A stretch of 64,000 bases of DNA from an uncultured Clostridium sp. (GTDB taxonomy: Bacteria; Bacillota; Clostridia; UBA1212; UBA1255), in the NCBI GenBank assembly GCA_900543695.1, contig UQSG01000009.1, positions 9,056-73,055 on the forward strand, in the 5' to 3' direction. Below the pieces are notes generated by a model. It ran no database searches and was not told the origin of the DNA. It saw nothing but the letters and a program-made list of their open reading frames with translations. Below are positions 1-8,800 of the stretch, piece by piece. Both the position numbers and the translations under genes were made by a program. Numbering within the stretch: position 1 is the stretch's first letter; each line of letters starts with the position of its first letter.

Positions 1-228
1 GAAAACGGAATGCGCGTCTGCACAAAGGAGATGCAGTGCCATACAGAGTTCATTAATTCCTGGCGATTCCTGTTTAAGGATGCGTATCTGGAAGAGGACG
101 CGGCGTTTGTGCGCTGTATCCTGGAGGACAGCCCGCCGCTGGTCGGCGCGGCGGACGGCAGAATGGCCGTAAAAATCGTCAATGCCGGAAATCAGTCGAT
201 CAGAGAAAAGAGGATTGTTTTATGTTAA
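1..228 (+). CDS. Gfo/Idh/MocA-family oxidoreductase, C-terminal fragment (5' end outside window)
   Basis: The reading frame is open from base 1, so the gene starts upstream of the window. The visible ~75 residues have the usual end of the Gfo/Idh/MocA (inositol dehydrogenase-like) family: an HTEFINSWRFLFKDAYLEE segment, an acidic segment ending in DSPPLVGAADG, then the helix AVKIVNAGNQS that packs on the dinucleotide domain. Such enzymes oxidise or reduce sugars and polyols with NAD(P). The stop codon overlaps the start of the next dehydrogenase by 7 nt, so the two are translationally coupled. The substrate cannot be told because the Rossmann domain is missing from the window. Confidence 0.75.
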   Translation, partial: ENGMRVCTKEMQCHTEFINSWRFLFKDAYLEEDAAFVRCILEDSPPLVGAADGRMAVKIVNAGNQSIREKRIVLC

Positions 229-1262
229 GCGCCAGAATGTACGGAATCAATGATTTGAGAATGGAAGAAGTGCCTGTGCCGGAAATCGGCCCGGATGAGC
301 TGCTGGTTGAGGTAAAGGCGGCGGCGGTCTGCGGTACGGACGTGCGCATTTTTCAGAACGGAGCGGAAAATATTTCGCCGGAAACGCCTCTGATTCTCGG
401 ACATGAAATCGCCGGAGTGATTTGCGCGGCCGGACAGCGCGTAACGGCATATCGGGCCGGACAGCGCGTGGCGATCGCTCCTAATTTTGGATGCGGCGTC
501 TGCGGCGCCTGTGTCAGCGGCAACAGCCAGCTTTGCGCTGAGTATCAGGCGCTGGGCATTCACATGGCGGGCGGCTTTGCAGAATACGTTCGCGTTCCGG
601 CAAAAGCGGTGGCCTCCGGCAACGTGACGCTGATCCCGGACGGAGTCTCCTTCCGGGCCGCAGCCGTGAACGAGCCGCTGTCCTGCGCGTTTAACGGTTC
701 GGAACGCTGCGGGATCCGGCCGGGCGATACGGTAGTTATTATCGGCGCCGGTCCCATCGGCGTCATGCATGCCATGCTGGCTGAAATGGCCGGAGCCGGC
801 TGCGTGATTGTTAATGATTTATCGGCGGAACGGCTGGCCGCATGCCGCCGGGTCAGCAGCCGGTTTGTTGCGGTTCAGTCGGATATAAAGGAAGCTGTAC
901 GGGATATCACATCCGGTAACGGTGCGGATGTGTGCATAACGGCTTGTCCGGCGCCGGCGGCGCAGAGTCTGGCTCTGGAGCTCTGCGGACTGAACGCCAG
1001 GGTAAATTTTTTCGGGGGCGTACCGGCGGGGAAACAGCCGGCAGCGCTCAATACAAACCTGATTCATTATAAACAGCTGCTTGTCAGCGGCACCACGCGC
1101 TCCAGCCTGACGCAGTTCCGCAGGACGCTTGGATTTATTGCAGCCGGACTTTTGAATGTGGATGCTTTGGTTACGGATACGTACGCGCTGGAGCAGACGC
1201 CGGAAGCGTTTTCCAATGCGGCTCATGCAAAGGGTTTGAAGCACGTGATTTGCAGAGACTGA
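222..1262 (+). CDS. Zinc-dependent medium-chain alcohol/polyol dehydrogenase
   Basis: This 346-aa protein has the full medium-chain dehydrogenase layout. The catalytic zinc region is GTD with GHEIAGV near residue 60. The structural zinc loop is CGVCGACVSGNSQLC near residues 90-104. The NAD-binding glycine motif is VIIGAGPIGVMHA near residue 173. It is closest in style to sorbitol, threonine and galactitol-phosphate dehydrogenases, which oxidise a secondary alcohol on a sugar or polyol. It overlaps the oxidoreductase before it and is followed closely by an FGGY kinase, so it probably supplies or interconverts the sugar that the kinase phosphorylates. The exact substrate is not visible from sequence. 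Confidence 0.9.
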   Translation: MLSARMYGINDLRMEEVPVPEIGPDELLVEVKAAAVCGTDVRIFQNGAENISPETPLILGHEIAGVICAAGQRVTAYRAGQRVAIAPNFGCGVCGACVSGNSQLCAEYQALGIHMAGGFAEYVRVPAKAVASGNVTLIPDGVSFRAAAVNEPLSCAFNGSERCGIRPGDTVVIIGAGPIGVMHAMLAEMAGAGCVIVNDLSAERLAACRRVSSRFVAVQSDIKEAVRDITSGNGADVCITACPAPAAQSLALELCGLNARVNFFGGVPAGKQPAALNTNLIHYKQLLVSGTTRSSLTQFRRTLGFIAAGLLNVDALVTDTYALEQTPEAFSNAAHAKGLKHVICRD

Positions 1263-1288
1263 AAACACAAAAGGATGATACTGCGGAT

Positions 1289-2827
1289 ATGAAGAAAACA
1301 GCGTATGTGATCGGAATTGATATTGGAACGCAGGGAACAAAGGCCGGATTGTTTGACGCCTCCGGCGTCTGCTATGCGGAGGCCTATGAGGCTTCTGTAT
1401 TGCTGCATCCCGCGCCCGGCGCGGTCGAGCAGGATCCGGACGCCCTGTATGCTTCCGTACTGCATACGGTGCGGGAGGTGCTGGAGAAAAGCGGCGCAGC
1501 GCCGGGCGCGGTGCTGGCTCTTAGCGTGGCCGGCCAGATGGCCGGCATTCAGGGAATCGATCGGGAATGGAATGCGGTCACGCCGTACGATAACTGGCTG
1601 GATACGCGGTGCGAGCCGTATATCCGCGAAATGAAAGCAGAAGCAGAAGAGGAAATCATCCGCAGCACCGGCGGACCGGTGACCTATGCCCACGGTCCGA
1701 AAATTTTGTGGTGGAAACGGCAGCGTCCGGATGTATATCAAAAGATATACCGGTTTGTACCTTTAAGCGCTTATGTTGCCGGAAGGCTCTGCGGGCTGAA
1801 AGGCGATCAGGCCTGGTTTGACTATACGCATCTGCATTTCACTGGATTTTCAGATACGAAGAGCTATACATGGAATCCGGCGCTGCTGCGGACGTTCGGC
1901 GTGGACGGAGCCCGGCTGGGCTGCATCCGTTCTCCTTACGATGTCGTGGGCGGGCTGACAAAGGCCGCCGCGGAAGTCTGCGGCCTGCGCGCCGGCACGC
2001 CGATCACGGCCGGCTGCGGAGACTCTGCGGCTTCTTCCCTGGGCGCCGGCATAACGGAGCCCGGCATCCTCTATGACGTGGCCGGAACGGCGTCTATTTT
2101 TTCGGCCTGTACGGATTTTTTCGCACCGGATACAGAAAATCGGACTGTGCTGTATGCGCATTCTGTGATCCGCGATCTGTGGATCCCGCTGGCGTATATC
2201 AGCGGCGGAGGGCTTTGCCTGCGCTGGTTCCGAGACACGTTCCTCGGCGCATCCTCGGGCGGGAGCGGCTACGGCCTGCTGGAGCAGGAAGCCGCAGGCG
2301 TGGAGCCGGGCAGCGCCGGACTATATTTTATACCGCACTTTGCAGGCAGAACCTGTCCCAACGATCCGTCGGTGCGGGGAACCTGGCTGGGACTGGAATG
2401 GCATCATACCCGGGCGCATATGTATCGCTCCGTTATGGAAGCCATTGCATACGAATACCGCTTATATAATAAAATCATATCAGATAAAACCGGACAGAAC
2501 GCTTCTGTGGTCTACGGCGTCGGCGGCGGTTCCGAAAGCACGGTGTTTAATCAGATCAAGGCGGACGTCCTTGGAGCGGATTATGTACCGATGAAGTGCG
2601 GAGATACGGGAATTGCCGGCAGCGCGCTGATCGCCGGCATGGCGGCCGGCCTGTATTCGGACGAACAGGATATGCGGCGGGCAGCTGCCGCCAACGTCAA
2701 AAAAGGCGAAGCCGTACGATTCAATAAAGACGCGCATACAGCGTATTCATCCTGTGCAGAAACGTATGTGCAAATGCTGCAGGGCGTTCAGGCCCTGTAT
2801 AAGATACGACCGGAGGAAACAGAATGA
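1289..2827 (+). CDS. FGGY-family carbohydrate kinase (xylulokinase-like)
   Basis: The protein is about 512 aa. It starts with the ATPase-fold phosphate-1 motif IGIDIGTQGTKAGLFD. The second half has GCGDSAASSLGAG and the adenosine-binding stretch VYGVGGGSEST, as in FGGY kinases. I chose the ATG at 1289 because the motif then starts nine residues in, as in relatives; an upstream start at 1250 would add an unlikely tail overlapping the previous gene. FGGY kinases phosphorylate a free ketose or polyol using ATP. Its stop overlaps the DeoR regulator start (ATGA), so the genes are co-transcribed. Xylulose, ribulose or a rarer ketose could be the substrate. Confidence 0.9.
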   Translation: MKKTAYVIGIDIGTQGTKAGLFDASGVCYAEAYEASVLLHPAPGAVEQDPDALYASVLHTVREVLEKSGAAPGAVLALSVAGQMAGIQGIDREWNAVTPYDNWLDTRCEPYIREMKAEAEEEIIRSTGGPVTYAHGPKILWWKRQRPDVYQKIYRFVPLSAYVAGRLCGLKGDQAWFDYTHLHFTGFSDTKSYTWNPALLRTFGVDGARLGCIRSPYDVVGGLTKAAAEVCGLRAGTPITAGCGDSAASSLGAGITEPGILYDVAGTASIFSACTDFFAPDTENRTVLYAHSVIRDLWIPLAYISGGGLCLRWFRDTFLGASSGGSGYGLLEQEAAGVEPGSAGLYFIPHFAGRTCPNDPSVRGTWLGLEWHHTRAHMYRSVMEAIAYEYRLYNKIISDKTGQNASVVYGVGGGSESTVFNQIKADVLGADYVPMKCGDTGIAGSALIAGMAAGLYSDEQDMRRAAAANVKKGEAVRFNKDAHTAYSSCAETYVQMLQGVQALYKIRPEETE

Positions 2828-3639
2828 AAACAGGAAAATCAAAAGAAACGCTCTTTGCAGAGGAGCGGCAGGCACAGATCTTAAAAACATTAAAGGCAGA
2901 GCACAAGGTTTTCGTACCGGCTCTGTGCGAGCTTTTCGACGTATCTCCGGTAACCATACGGAACGACCTGAATTATATGCAGGAAAAGGGACTGCTGAAA
3001 CGGACGCACGGCGGCGCGGTACTGAAAAGCAAAATCGGCTATGAGGAAAATGTCGCGGAAAAGCTGAGCAAGAATCAGCGGCAGAAGGAGAAAATCGCCG
3101 AGCTGGCAGTGAGCTATGTGGAGGACGGCGACATTATCGCCCTGGATACGGGAACCACCATGCTGGCCTTTGCCAAAAAGCTGACAGAAAAGAAAAATCT
3201 GACTATTGTGACGAATGATTTGAATATTGCTGCGTATTTTGACAGCAATAAAGAAGACATCACAGTGATCCTGCTGGGCGGCGTCCTCCGCAAAAAGCAC
3301 GGCTGCACGCTGGGAGGCATGACGTTAAACGGTCTGGAGGGACTGCGGGTAGACAAATGCTTTCTGGCGACCAACGGCCTGACCGCCGAATTCGGCTTGT
3401 CAACGCCGGATATGAATCATGCAGAGGTGAAGAAAAAGCTGGCCGGCATAGGAGAACAGACCATTCTGCTCTGCGGCAGCGAAAAAATCGGCCGCAATGT
3501 ATTTGTAAAAATCATGGATGTAACAAAAATCGATATTCTGATCACCGATTCCGGAATCGATGAAACAGAGGCTCAGAAGCTGGAAGAGCTGGGCGTTGAA
3601 ATAAAAACGGTATCTATGGAGGAAGGGCATGACGAATAA
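2824..3639 (+). CDS. DeoR/GlpR-family transcriptional regulator
   Basis: A 271-aa regulator. The N-terminal winged helix-turn-helix covers roughly residues 18-70 and has the family signature LFDVSPVTIRNDLNYMQEKG followed by LKRTHGGAV. The DeoR sugar-phosphate sensor domain follows, with DTGTTMLAFAKKL, TIVTNDLNIAAYF and ILLGGVLRKKHGCTLGG. DeoR proteins usually repress the operon in which they lie and are released by a phosphorylated sugar intermediate. Placement inside the operon, overlapping the kinase by 4 nt and the epimerase by 11 nt, suggests it controls this cluster, with a phosphorylated pathway intermediate as the likely inducer. Confidence 0.93.
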   Translation: MKTGKSKETLFAEERQAQILKTLKAEHKVFVPALCELFDVSPVTIRNDLNYMQEKGLLKRTHGGAVLKSKIGYEENVAEKLSKNQRQKEKIAELAVSYVEDGDIIALDTGTTMLAFAKKLTEKKNLTIVTNDLNIAAYFDSNKEDITVILLGGVLRKKHGCTLGGMTLNGLEGLRVDKCFLATNGLTAEFGLSTPDMNHAEVKKKLAGIGEQTILLCGSEKIGRNVFVKIMDVTKIDILITDSGIDETEAQKLEELGVEIKTVSMEEGHDE

Positions 3640-4552
3640 AACAGGCATTTATTTTGCATTCTGGGAACGGAACTGGAGCGCGGATTACTGCGCGTATATT
3701 GAGAAAACAAAACGGCTGGGCTTTGATACGCTGGAGCTGGGTGCCGGCGCGCTGGCAGACATGACGCAGAGTGAGCTGAAGCGGATTGCCGATACAGCGA
3801 AATCCGCGGAAATGGATTTGACCTACTGCATCGGCCTGCCCGCGCAATATAATGTAGCGTCTCCCGATGAAGCCGTCCGGAAACGCGGAGTCGCATATCT
3901 GCAGGAGCTGCTGCGCCGCATCGCGTTTATGGGCGGCGACATGCTGGGCGGGATCCTGTACGCTGCCTGGCCTGACCGCATTTCCTCTCAAAGCGAGCGG
4001 GAGGCGGCCAGAGAAAAAAGCCTCCAGAGTATGCGCGTGCTTGCGGAAACGGCGGAAAATCTCGGAATCACGCTTTGCCTGGAAATAGTGAACCGCTTTG
4101 AACAGTTTATTATGAATACTGCATCGGAGGGAGCAGCCTATCTGAAGGATCTTGAACGCTGCTGCCAAAGTGCCGGCGCCGTCCGGCTGCTGCTGGATAC
4201 CTTCCATATGAACATCGAGGAGGACGATCTGTACGCAGCCATACGGTATGCTGGAGAGAAAGGGCTGATCGGCCATTTCCACATCGGAGAATGCAACCGG
4301 AAGGCGCCGGGAGAGGGCAGCGGCCGTATGCCGTGGAACGAGATCATACGGGCGCTGGGCGACTGTAAATACAGCGGCCGGATCGTTATGGAGCCGTTCA
4401 TCAAGCCCGGCGGCGAGGTGGGACGCGACATCCGGCTGTACCGCGATCTGAGCGGCGGCTGCACAGAAGAAGAAATGGATCAAAAAGCGGCGAATGCCTG
4501 CGCTTTTATAAAAAATCTTCTATACCGGTATGAAAATCCGGTACGGGATTAA
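3629..4552 (+). CDS. D-allulose/D-tagatose 3-epimerase-family ketose epimerase
   Basis: A 307-aa TIM-barrel enzyme close in pattern to clostridial D-psicose (allulose) 3-epimerase. All metal-binding and catalytic residues of the family are present: Glu152 in CLEIVNRFE, Asp190 in LLDTFHMNIEE, His218 in FHIGECNRKAPG, and Glu255 in IVMEPF. These hold the Mn/Co ion and carry out proton exchange at C3 of a free ketose. The opening GIYFAFWERNW matches the family start. It overlaps the regulator by 11 nt. In context it would link the fucose-isomerase-like enzyme and the FGGY kinase by changing ketose stereochemistry. The precise ketose cannot be assigned. Confidence 0.88.
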   Translation: MTNKTGIYFAFWERNWSADYCAYIEKTKRLGFDTLELGAGALADMTQSELKRIADTAKSAEMDLTYCIGLPAQYNVASPDEAVRKRGVAYLQELLRRIAFMGGDMLGGILYAAWPDRISSQSEREAAREKSLQSMRVLAETAENLGITLCLEIVNRFEQFIMNTASEGAAYLKDLERCCQSAGAVRLLLDTFHMNIEEDDLYAAIRYAGEKGLIGHFHIGECNRKAPGEGSGRMPWNEIIRALGDCKYSGRIVMEPFIKPGGEVGRDIRLYRDLSGGCTEEEMDQKAANACAFIKNLLYRYENPVRD

Positions 4553-4567
4553 ACGGTGAGGTGTAAT

Positions 4568-7500
4568 ATGCGTAGATTTTACAGAAAGTATTTTACGATG
4601 GCGGCGATGACTGCGCTGTGCCTGCTTCTGTCGCTGGGCGCGTTTGCCGGCTGGGCGCAGACGCTGTCCGACGTAGAGCAGTCTACTACGATGAAAGCTT
4701 CTTCTCCCATGGATAAAGAGCCGATTGTGATCGGGCTGCAGAAGGGCGAGACGGTGGTTCGGAGAGAGCCGGAGCGCATTGATCTGAACGGAGCCTGGGA
4801 GCTGACCGATCAGGGCTCCGCGGAGGAAAACAGCAGGCCGGACGCGGCATGGGCCGGCGCGTATACGGTTTCCGTGCCGTCGAGCATCAGCAGCGCGCTG
4901 CAGGAGGCCGGAGCAATCGAGGATCCCATGTACGGACGGAACGACGCAGCAGCCAAAGCGCTCGGAGAGCGAAACTGGTATTACAGAAAAACGTTTTCGT
5001 ACGGAGGTCCCGGAGAAAGCGTCCGCCTGTGCTTTGACGGCGTGGCGGATCGCTGCAGGATTTATCTGAACGGGGAAGAGATCGGCAGCCATCAGGGGAT
5101 GTTCGGCGGCCCATACCTGGACGTCACGGAGTATGTCGTTCAGGGAGAAAACACACTGGTGGTAATGCTGCTGCCGGTGCTGCCTTATACGGAAACCGTC
5201 GTATTTAACTGTTCCTACGCCTGGCATTATGCGGATCTGCCGCCGATCGGCATCTGGAATGACGTGTATCTCGAGGACGTGACGGAGGTCGAGGTAGACA
5301 GTCCGTTTATTACGACGGTATCCCATGAAACGGGCACGCTGGATCTGAGCGTGGATCTGACAGCCGCGCAGACCGCGCCGATATCCGGCACGCTGAACGG
5401 TACGATCCGTCCGAAAAATTTCGAAGGCGACGCATATTCCTTTACTTACGAGGTAAACGAAGCCGCTGCGGGGAACGCCAACGTAAGGCTGCGCTTTGAC
5501 CTGCCGGAATTCCGGCTGTGGTGGCCGAATGGCGTCGGAGAGCAGAATCTGTATGTGCTGGAAATTTCTTTTACGGATGAAAACGGCGTCACCTCCTACA
5601 GCGAGGACACCTTTGCGGTACGCACGTTGGAGCTGACGTCCGGCAGTAAGACGGAAAATCCCGCGCAGTACAACCGTACGGTAGAGATCAACGGACGTCC
5701 CGTCTTTATGAAAGGGGCCGGCTGGTGTACGATCGACGCAATGATGCATTTTACGCGCGAGGATTACGACAGGATCCTTTCCCGCGCCTACGACCAGGGA
5801 CTGAACTTTCTGCGCGCCTGGGGCGGCGGACTGGTGGAAACCGATGATTTTTATGATTTGTGCGATGAATATGGTATTTGCGTGTATCAGGAGTGGCCTA
5901 CCTGCTGGGACAGCTATAAGACGCAGCCGGCGGATGTGCTGTATGAGACGGTAATTCTGAATACGAAACGGATCCGGAATCATCCGTCCCTGATCGTATA
6001 CGGCGGCGGCAACGAGGGCACGGCGGCTGCCGACGAAGAGGTGCTGAACAATATCGGCAGGCTGACGTACGAGTATGACGGCACGCGCGATTTCTGGCGC
6101 CAGGACGGCGGCCACGGCGGCGCGGGCATGACGCACGACCATATCTGGTGGGGGGGACAGTCTCCGGAGCACTATGCATCTGTATATGCGGAGTACACGG
6201 GCAACCTTCATGAATACGGACTGGGCTCCATGATGAATCTGGAGTCCATCGCCAAATACGCTACGGCGGAGGAAATGGCGCAGTGGCCGATCGATCCGGA
6301 GGGCACGATCGCTTACCACACGTCGACCTTCAACGGGATGAAGGGCTGGAATCCGTCGCCGCACGGCTATGATATTGACACGCACATCTGGTACGCCAGC
6401 CTGTTTGCTGAGGTAAACGACCTGGAAAGCCTGGTGACCGGCTCCCAGATCGCACAGACCATGGCGAAGTATTTTGCGATTCAGAACGCCCGCATCAACA
6501 ATCCGGACGTGTCGCTGGTATGCTACTATAAATTTAATGACGTGTATCCCGGCGCGTCGTGGAGCGTTGTGGACTGGTACGGTACGCCGAAGATGGCTTA
6601 CTATTTCATACAGGATGCGTTTCAGCCTTTAATGGCGACGGCAAAATTTGACCGCTACAATACCTTTGATAAGTCGGAAAAGGAGCTTACGCTGCCGGTT
6701 CATATTCTGGACGACGCAGACGAACTGAACGGCGCCGACTGGAAGGTTTCCGTTAAAGCCTATGACAATCAGTTCCGCGTGGTTAAGGAGGAGTCCTGGA
6801 GCGGCAGCGGCAGCACCGGGTACAGCCTGCACGTGGGCGATTTCTACCTGGACGCATCGCAGACGGATTCCGCGCCTCTGTATATTGTGATCGATCTGGA
6901 GAAAAACGGCGAGGCGGTCTCCCGCTCTTATGCGTTTCTGAATGCGGAGCAGGAGCAGGGAAGCCTGTTCTATGTGCCGACGGCCAGCCTGGAATATACC
7001 GTAGAGGGCAATACCTATACGGTTACCAATACGGGCGATGTTCCGGCGGTGGGCGTACATTTTATCTGCCCGGAGGTTTCGGATACGTTCCGGTGCAGCG
7101 ATAACTATTTCTGGCTGGAGCCCGGAGAAACGAAACAAATTACCGTGAATTCCACGGAGGGCGTGGAAGGCTTCGACGCGTTTAATCTGGCGGATTCCGA
7201 CGATACGGAAGCGCCGGGCGCGCCGGGCAGCCTAAAGGCGGAAGCTGCGGCTTACGACACGCTGCAGCTGACCTGGACGGCGGCGAAGGACAACAGCCGG
7301 ATTTTGCAGTACGAAATTTATCTTAACGGCGAATATTACGGATATGTGAAGGGCTCGGCCACGGAAGCGGAAATTACAGGTCTTTCGGAGCTGACCGAAT
7401 ATACGGTAACGCTTGTTGCCGTAGACGGAAATATGAACCGTTCCTCTGCTTCCGGCGAGGCGGCCTGCACCACGCTGGCCGATCTGGAAGCGCCGGTGGC

Positions 7501-8800
7501 GCAGCGCCTGAAGCTTCTGGATGCGTCGACGGCGGAAATCGTGTTCAGCCGTCCGGTGCGCGCGGATTCTGCGGCCGTTCTGGACTATTATCTTTTAAAT
7601 AACGGCGCCCGTGTCACCTCCGCCGCGCTGCTTGAGGACGGCGTTACGGTCCGGATCACCATGGAAGGCGTGGATGAGACAAATCTGTCGTCGTATACCC
7701 TGACAGTGATGGGCGTTCAGGATACCACGGCCACCGGAAACTATGCCAGACGGAATAAGTTTACGCTCGGACTGGATCTTGTCGGCAGCTGGCATTTCGA
7801 AGACGGCGGAGAAACGCTTGCGGATGACAGTGGAATTCACAGCCACGGCAGCCTGGGAGGCGCGGAATTTACGGAGGGGCGATTTGGAAACGGCCTGCTG
7901 ATGCCGGAAAGCGGTGAAACGCTGCTGTCAGAGAGCACGGATTTCCGCCTGGAGGGCTCTACAATCGCGTTCTGGATCAAGCCCGGCGCGCTGAGCGGTT
8001 TCAATGTGCTGCTGGCAAAGGGCGACAAAACGGAGGGGCACTTCGAAATTTATACCAGCGAGGGAGACCTGCGGATCTACGGTCCGGAGATCGGAGATCT
8101 GAGCTTCGGCGTTAATCTGAAATATTATGAGGATCAGTGGACGCACCTTGCATTTACCTGTGAAGACCGTAAGGTGACGGTATACGTCAACGGCAGCGCG
8201 CTCCGAAGCGTGCGGCTTACCGGCGAGCTTAAGGATACGAAGCAAAAGCTTTGCTTAGGCTCCCTGCCCGCCGGCTCCATGAAAACGCCCGGCGTCTTCG
8301 ACGAGGTCTATCTCTTTGCTTCGCTGCTGAGCGAGGAACAGATCGCCGGCCTGTATACCAACGCGCTGTTTACGGATGTGGCCATGGAATTCGCCCATTA
8401 TCAGGTAAAAGCAGGCAGCAGCAGGAAAATCAATATCCTTTACTCCGGCGACGCATCGCCTGAGAGCGTACGGCTGATCTGGACCTCCTCCGACGAGAGC
8501 ATCGCCACAGTAGATCAGGACGGTACGGTAACGACGTATGCCTATGGTACGGTTCTGATTACCGCATATACTGAGGACGGAAAATATATCGAGCGGTGCG
8601 TGCTGGAGTCCGGCGACTTCGAGGAACCGTCCGGCTCCGGCCCGAGCTTGCTTTTGATCGTGGCGGTCTGCTGCGGCGTACTGATTGCTGCCGCCGCCGT
8701 TTTCGTGATCGTCATGGTAATGAAAATCAATCGAAAAAATACAGAGGCCCGAAGCGATCGGGAGAAAGAGGAGGAATCCGGTGACAATGGAAAAGAATAA
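4568..8800 (+). CDS. Surface membrane-anchored GH2 glycoside hydrolase (beta-mannosidase-like) with FN3, LamG and BIG2 domains
   Basis: A 1410-aa exported enzyme. Residues 1-35 form a signal peptide (basic start, then TALCLLLSLGAFAG). A GH2 jelly-roll domain follows (FDGVADRCRIYLNG), then the immunoglobulin-like domain, then the catalytic barrel. The likely acid/base is Glu483 in YGGGNEG and the likely nucleophile is Glu549 in HEYGLGS. Downstream are an FN3-like domain (near 880-970), a Big_5/SbsA-like segment, a LamG-type jelly roll (near 1070-1270) and a BIG2 repeat (WTSSDESIATVDQDG). The C-terminus has a transmembrane helix (LLLIVAVCCGVLIAAAAVFVIV) and a charged tail. I start at the ATG at 4568, which has a GGTGAGG ribosome site; an in-frame GTG lies 12 nt upstream. 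Best match is beta-mannosidase/exo-glycosidase GH2, but linkage is not determined. Confidence 0.9.
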   Translation: MRRFYRKYFTMAAMTALCLLLSLGAFAGWAQTLSDVEQSTTMKASSPMDKEPIVIGLQKGETVVRREPERIDLNGAWELTDQGSAEENSRPDAAWAGAYTVSVPSSISSALQEAGAIEDPMYGRNDAAAKALGERNWYYRKTFSYGGPGESVRLCFDGVADRCRIYLNGEEIGSHQGMFGGPYLDVTEYVVQGENTLVVMLLPVLPYTETVVFNCSYAWHYADLPPIGIWNDVYLEDVTEVEVDSPFITTVSHETGTLDLSVDLTAAQTAPISGTLNGTIRPKNFEGDAYSFTYEVNEAAAGNANVRLRFDLPEFRLWWPNGVGEQNLYVLEISFTDENGVTSYSEDTFAVRTLELTSGSKTENPAQYNRTVEINGRPVFMKGAGWCTIDAMMHFTREDYDRILSRAYDQGLNFLRAWGGGLVETDDFYDLCDEYGICVYQEWPTCWDSYKTQPADVLYETVILNTKRIRNHPSLIVYGGGNEGTAAADEEVLNNIGRLTYEYDGTRDFWRQDGGHGGAGMTHDHIWWGGQSPEHYASVYAEYTGNLHEYGLGSMMNLESIAKYATAEEMAQWPIDPEGTIAYHTSTFNGMKGWNPSPHGYDIDTHIWYASLFAEVNDLESLVTGSQIAQTMAKYFAIQNARINNPDVSLVCYYKFNDVYPGASWSVVDWYGTPKMAYYFIQDAFQPLMATAKFDRYNTFDKSEKELTLPVHILDDADELNGADWKVSVKAYDNQFRVVKEESWSGSGSTGYSLHVGDFYLDASQTDSAPLYIVIDLEKNGEAVSRSYAFLNAEQEQGSLFYVPTASLEYTVEGNTYTVTNTGDVPAVGVHFICPEVSDTFRCSDNYFWLEPGETKQITVNSTEGVEGFDAFNLADSDDTEAPGAPGSLKAEAAAYDTLQLTWTAAKDNSRILQYEIYLNGEYYGYVKGSATEAEITGLSELTEYTVTLVAVDGNMNRSSASGEAACTTLADLEAPVAQRLKLLDASTAEIVFSRPVRADSAAVLDYYLLNNGARVTSAALLEDGVTVRITMEGVDETNLSSYTLTVMGVQDTTATGNYARRNKFTLGLDLVGSWHFEDGGETLADDSGIHSHGSLGGAEFTEGRFGNGLLMPESGETLLSESTDFRLEGSTIAFWIKPGALSGFNVLLAKGDKTEGHFEIYTSEGDLRIYGPEIGDLSFGVNLKYYEDQWTHLAFTCEDRKVTVYVNGSALRSVRLTGELKDTKQKLCLGSLPAGSMKTPGVFDEVYLFASLLSEEQIAGLYTNALFTDVAMEFAHYQVKAGSSRKINILYSGDASPESVRLIWTSSDESIATVDQDGTVTTYAYGTVLITAYTEDGKYIERCVLESGDFEEPSGSGPSLLLIVAVCCGVLIAAAAVFVIVMVMKINRKNTEARSDREKEEESGDNGKE

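Noticed and set aside
4520..6385. A 621-codon open frame on the minus strand opposite the surface GH2 gene
   Set aside because: It lies antisense to a clear GH2 coding region, has Arg/His-rich composition typical of a GC-rich shadow frame, and shows no family motif or ribosome site.
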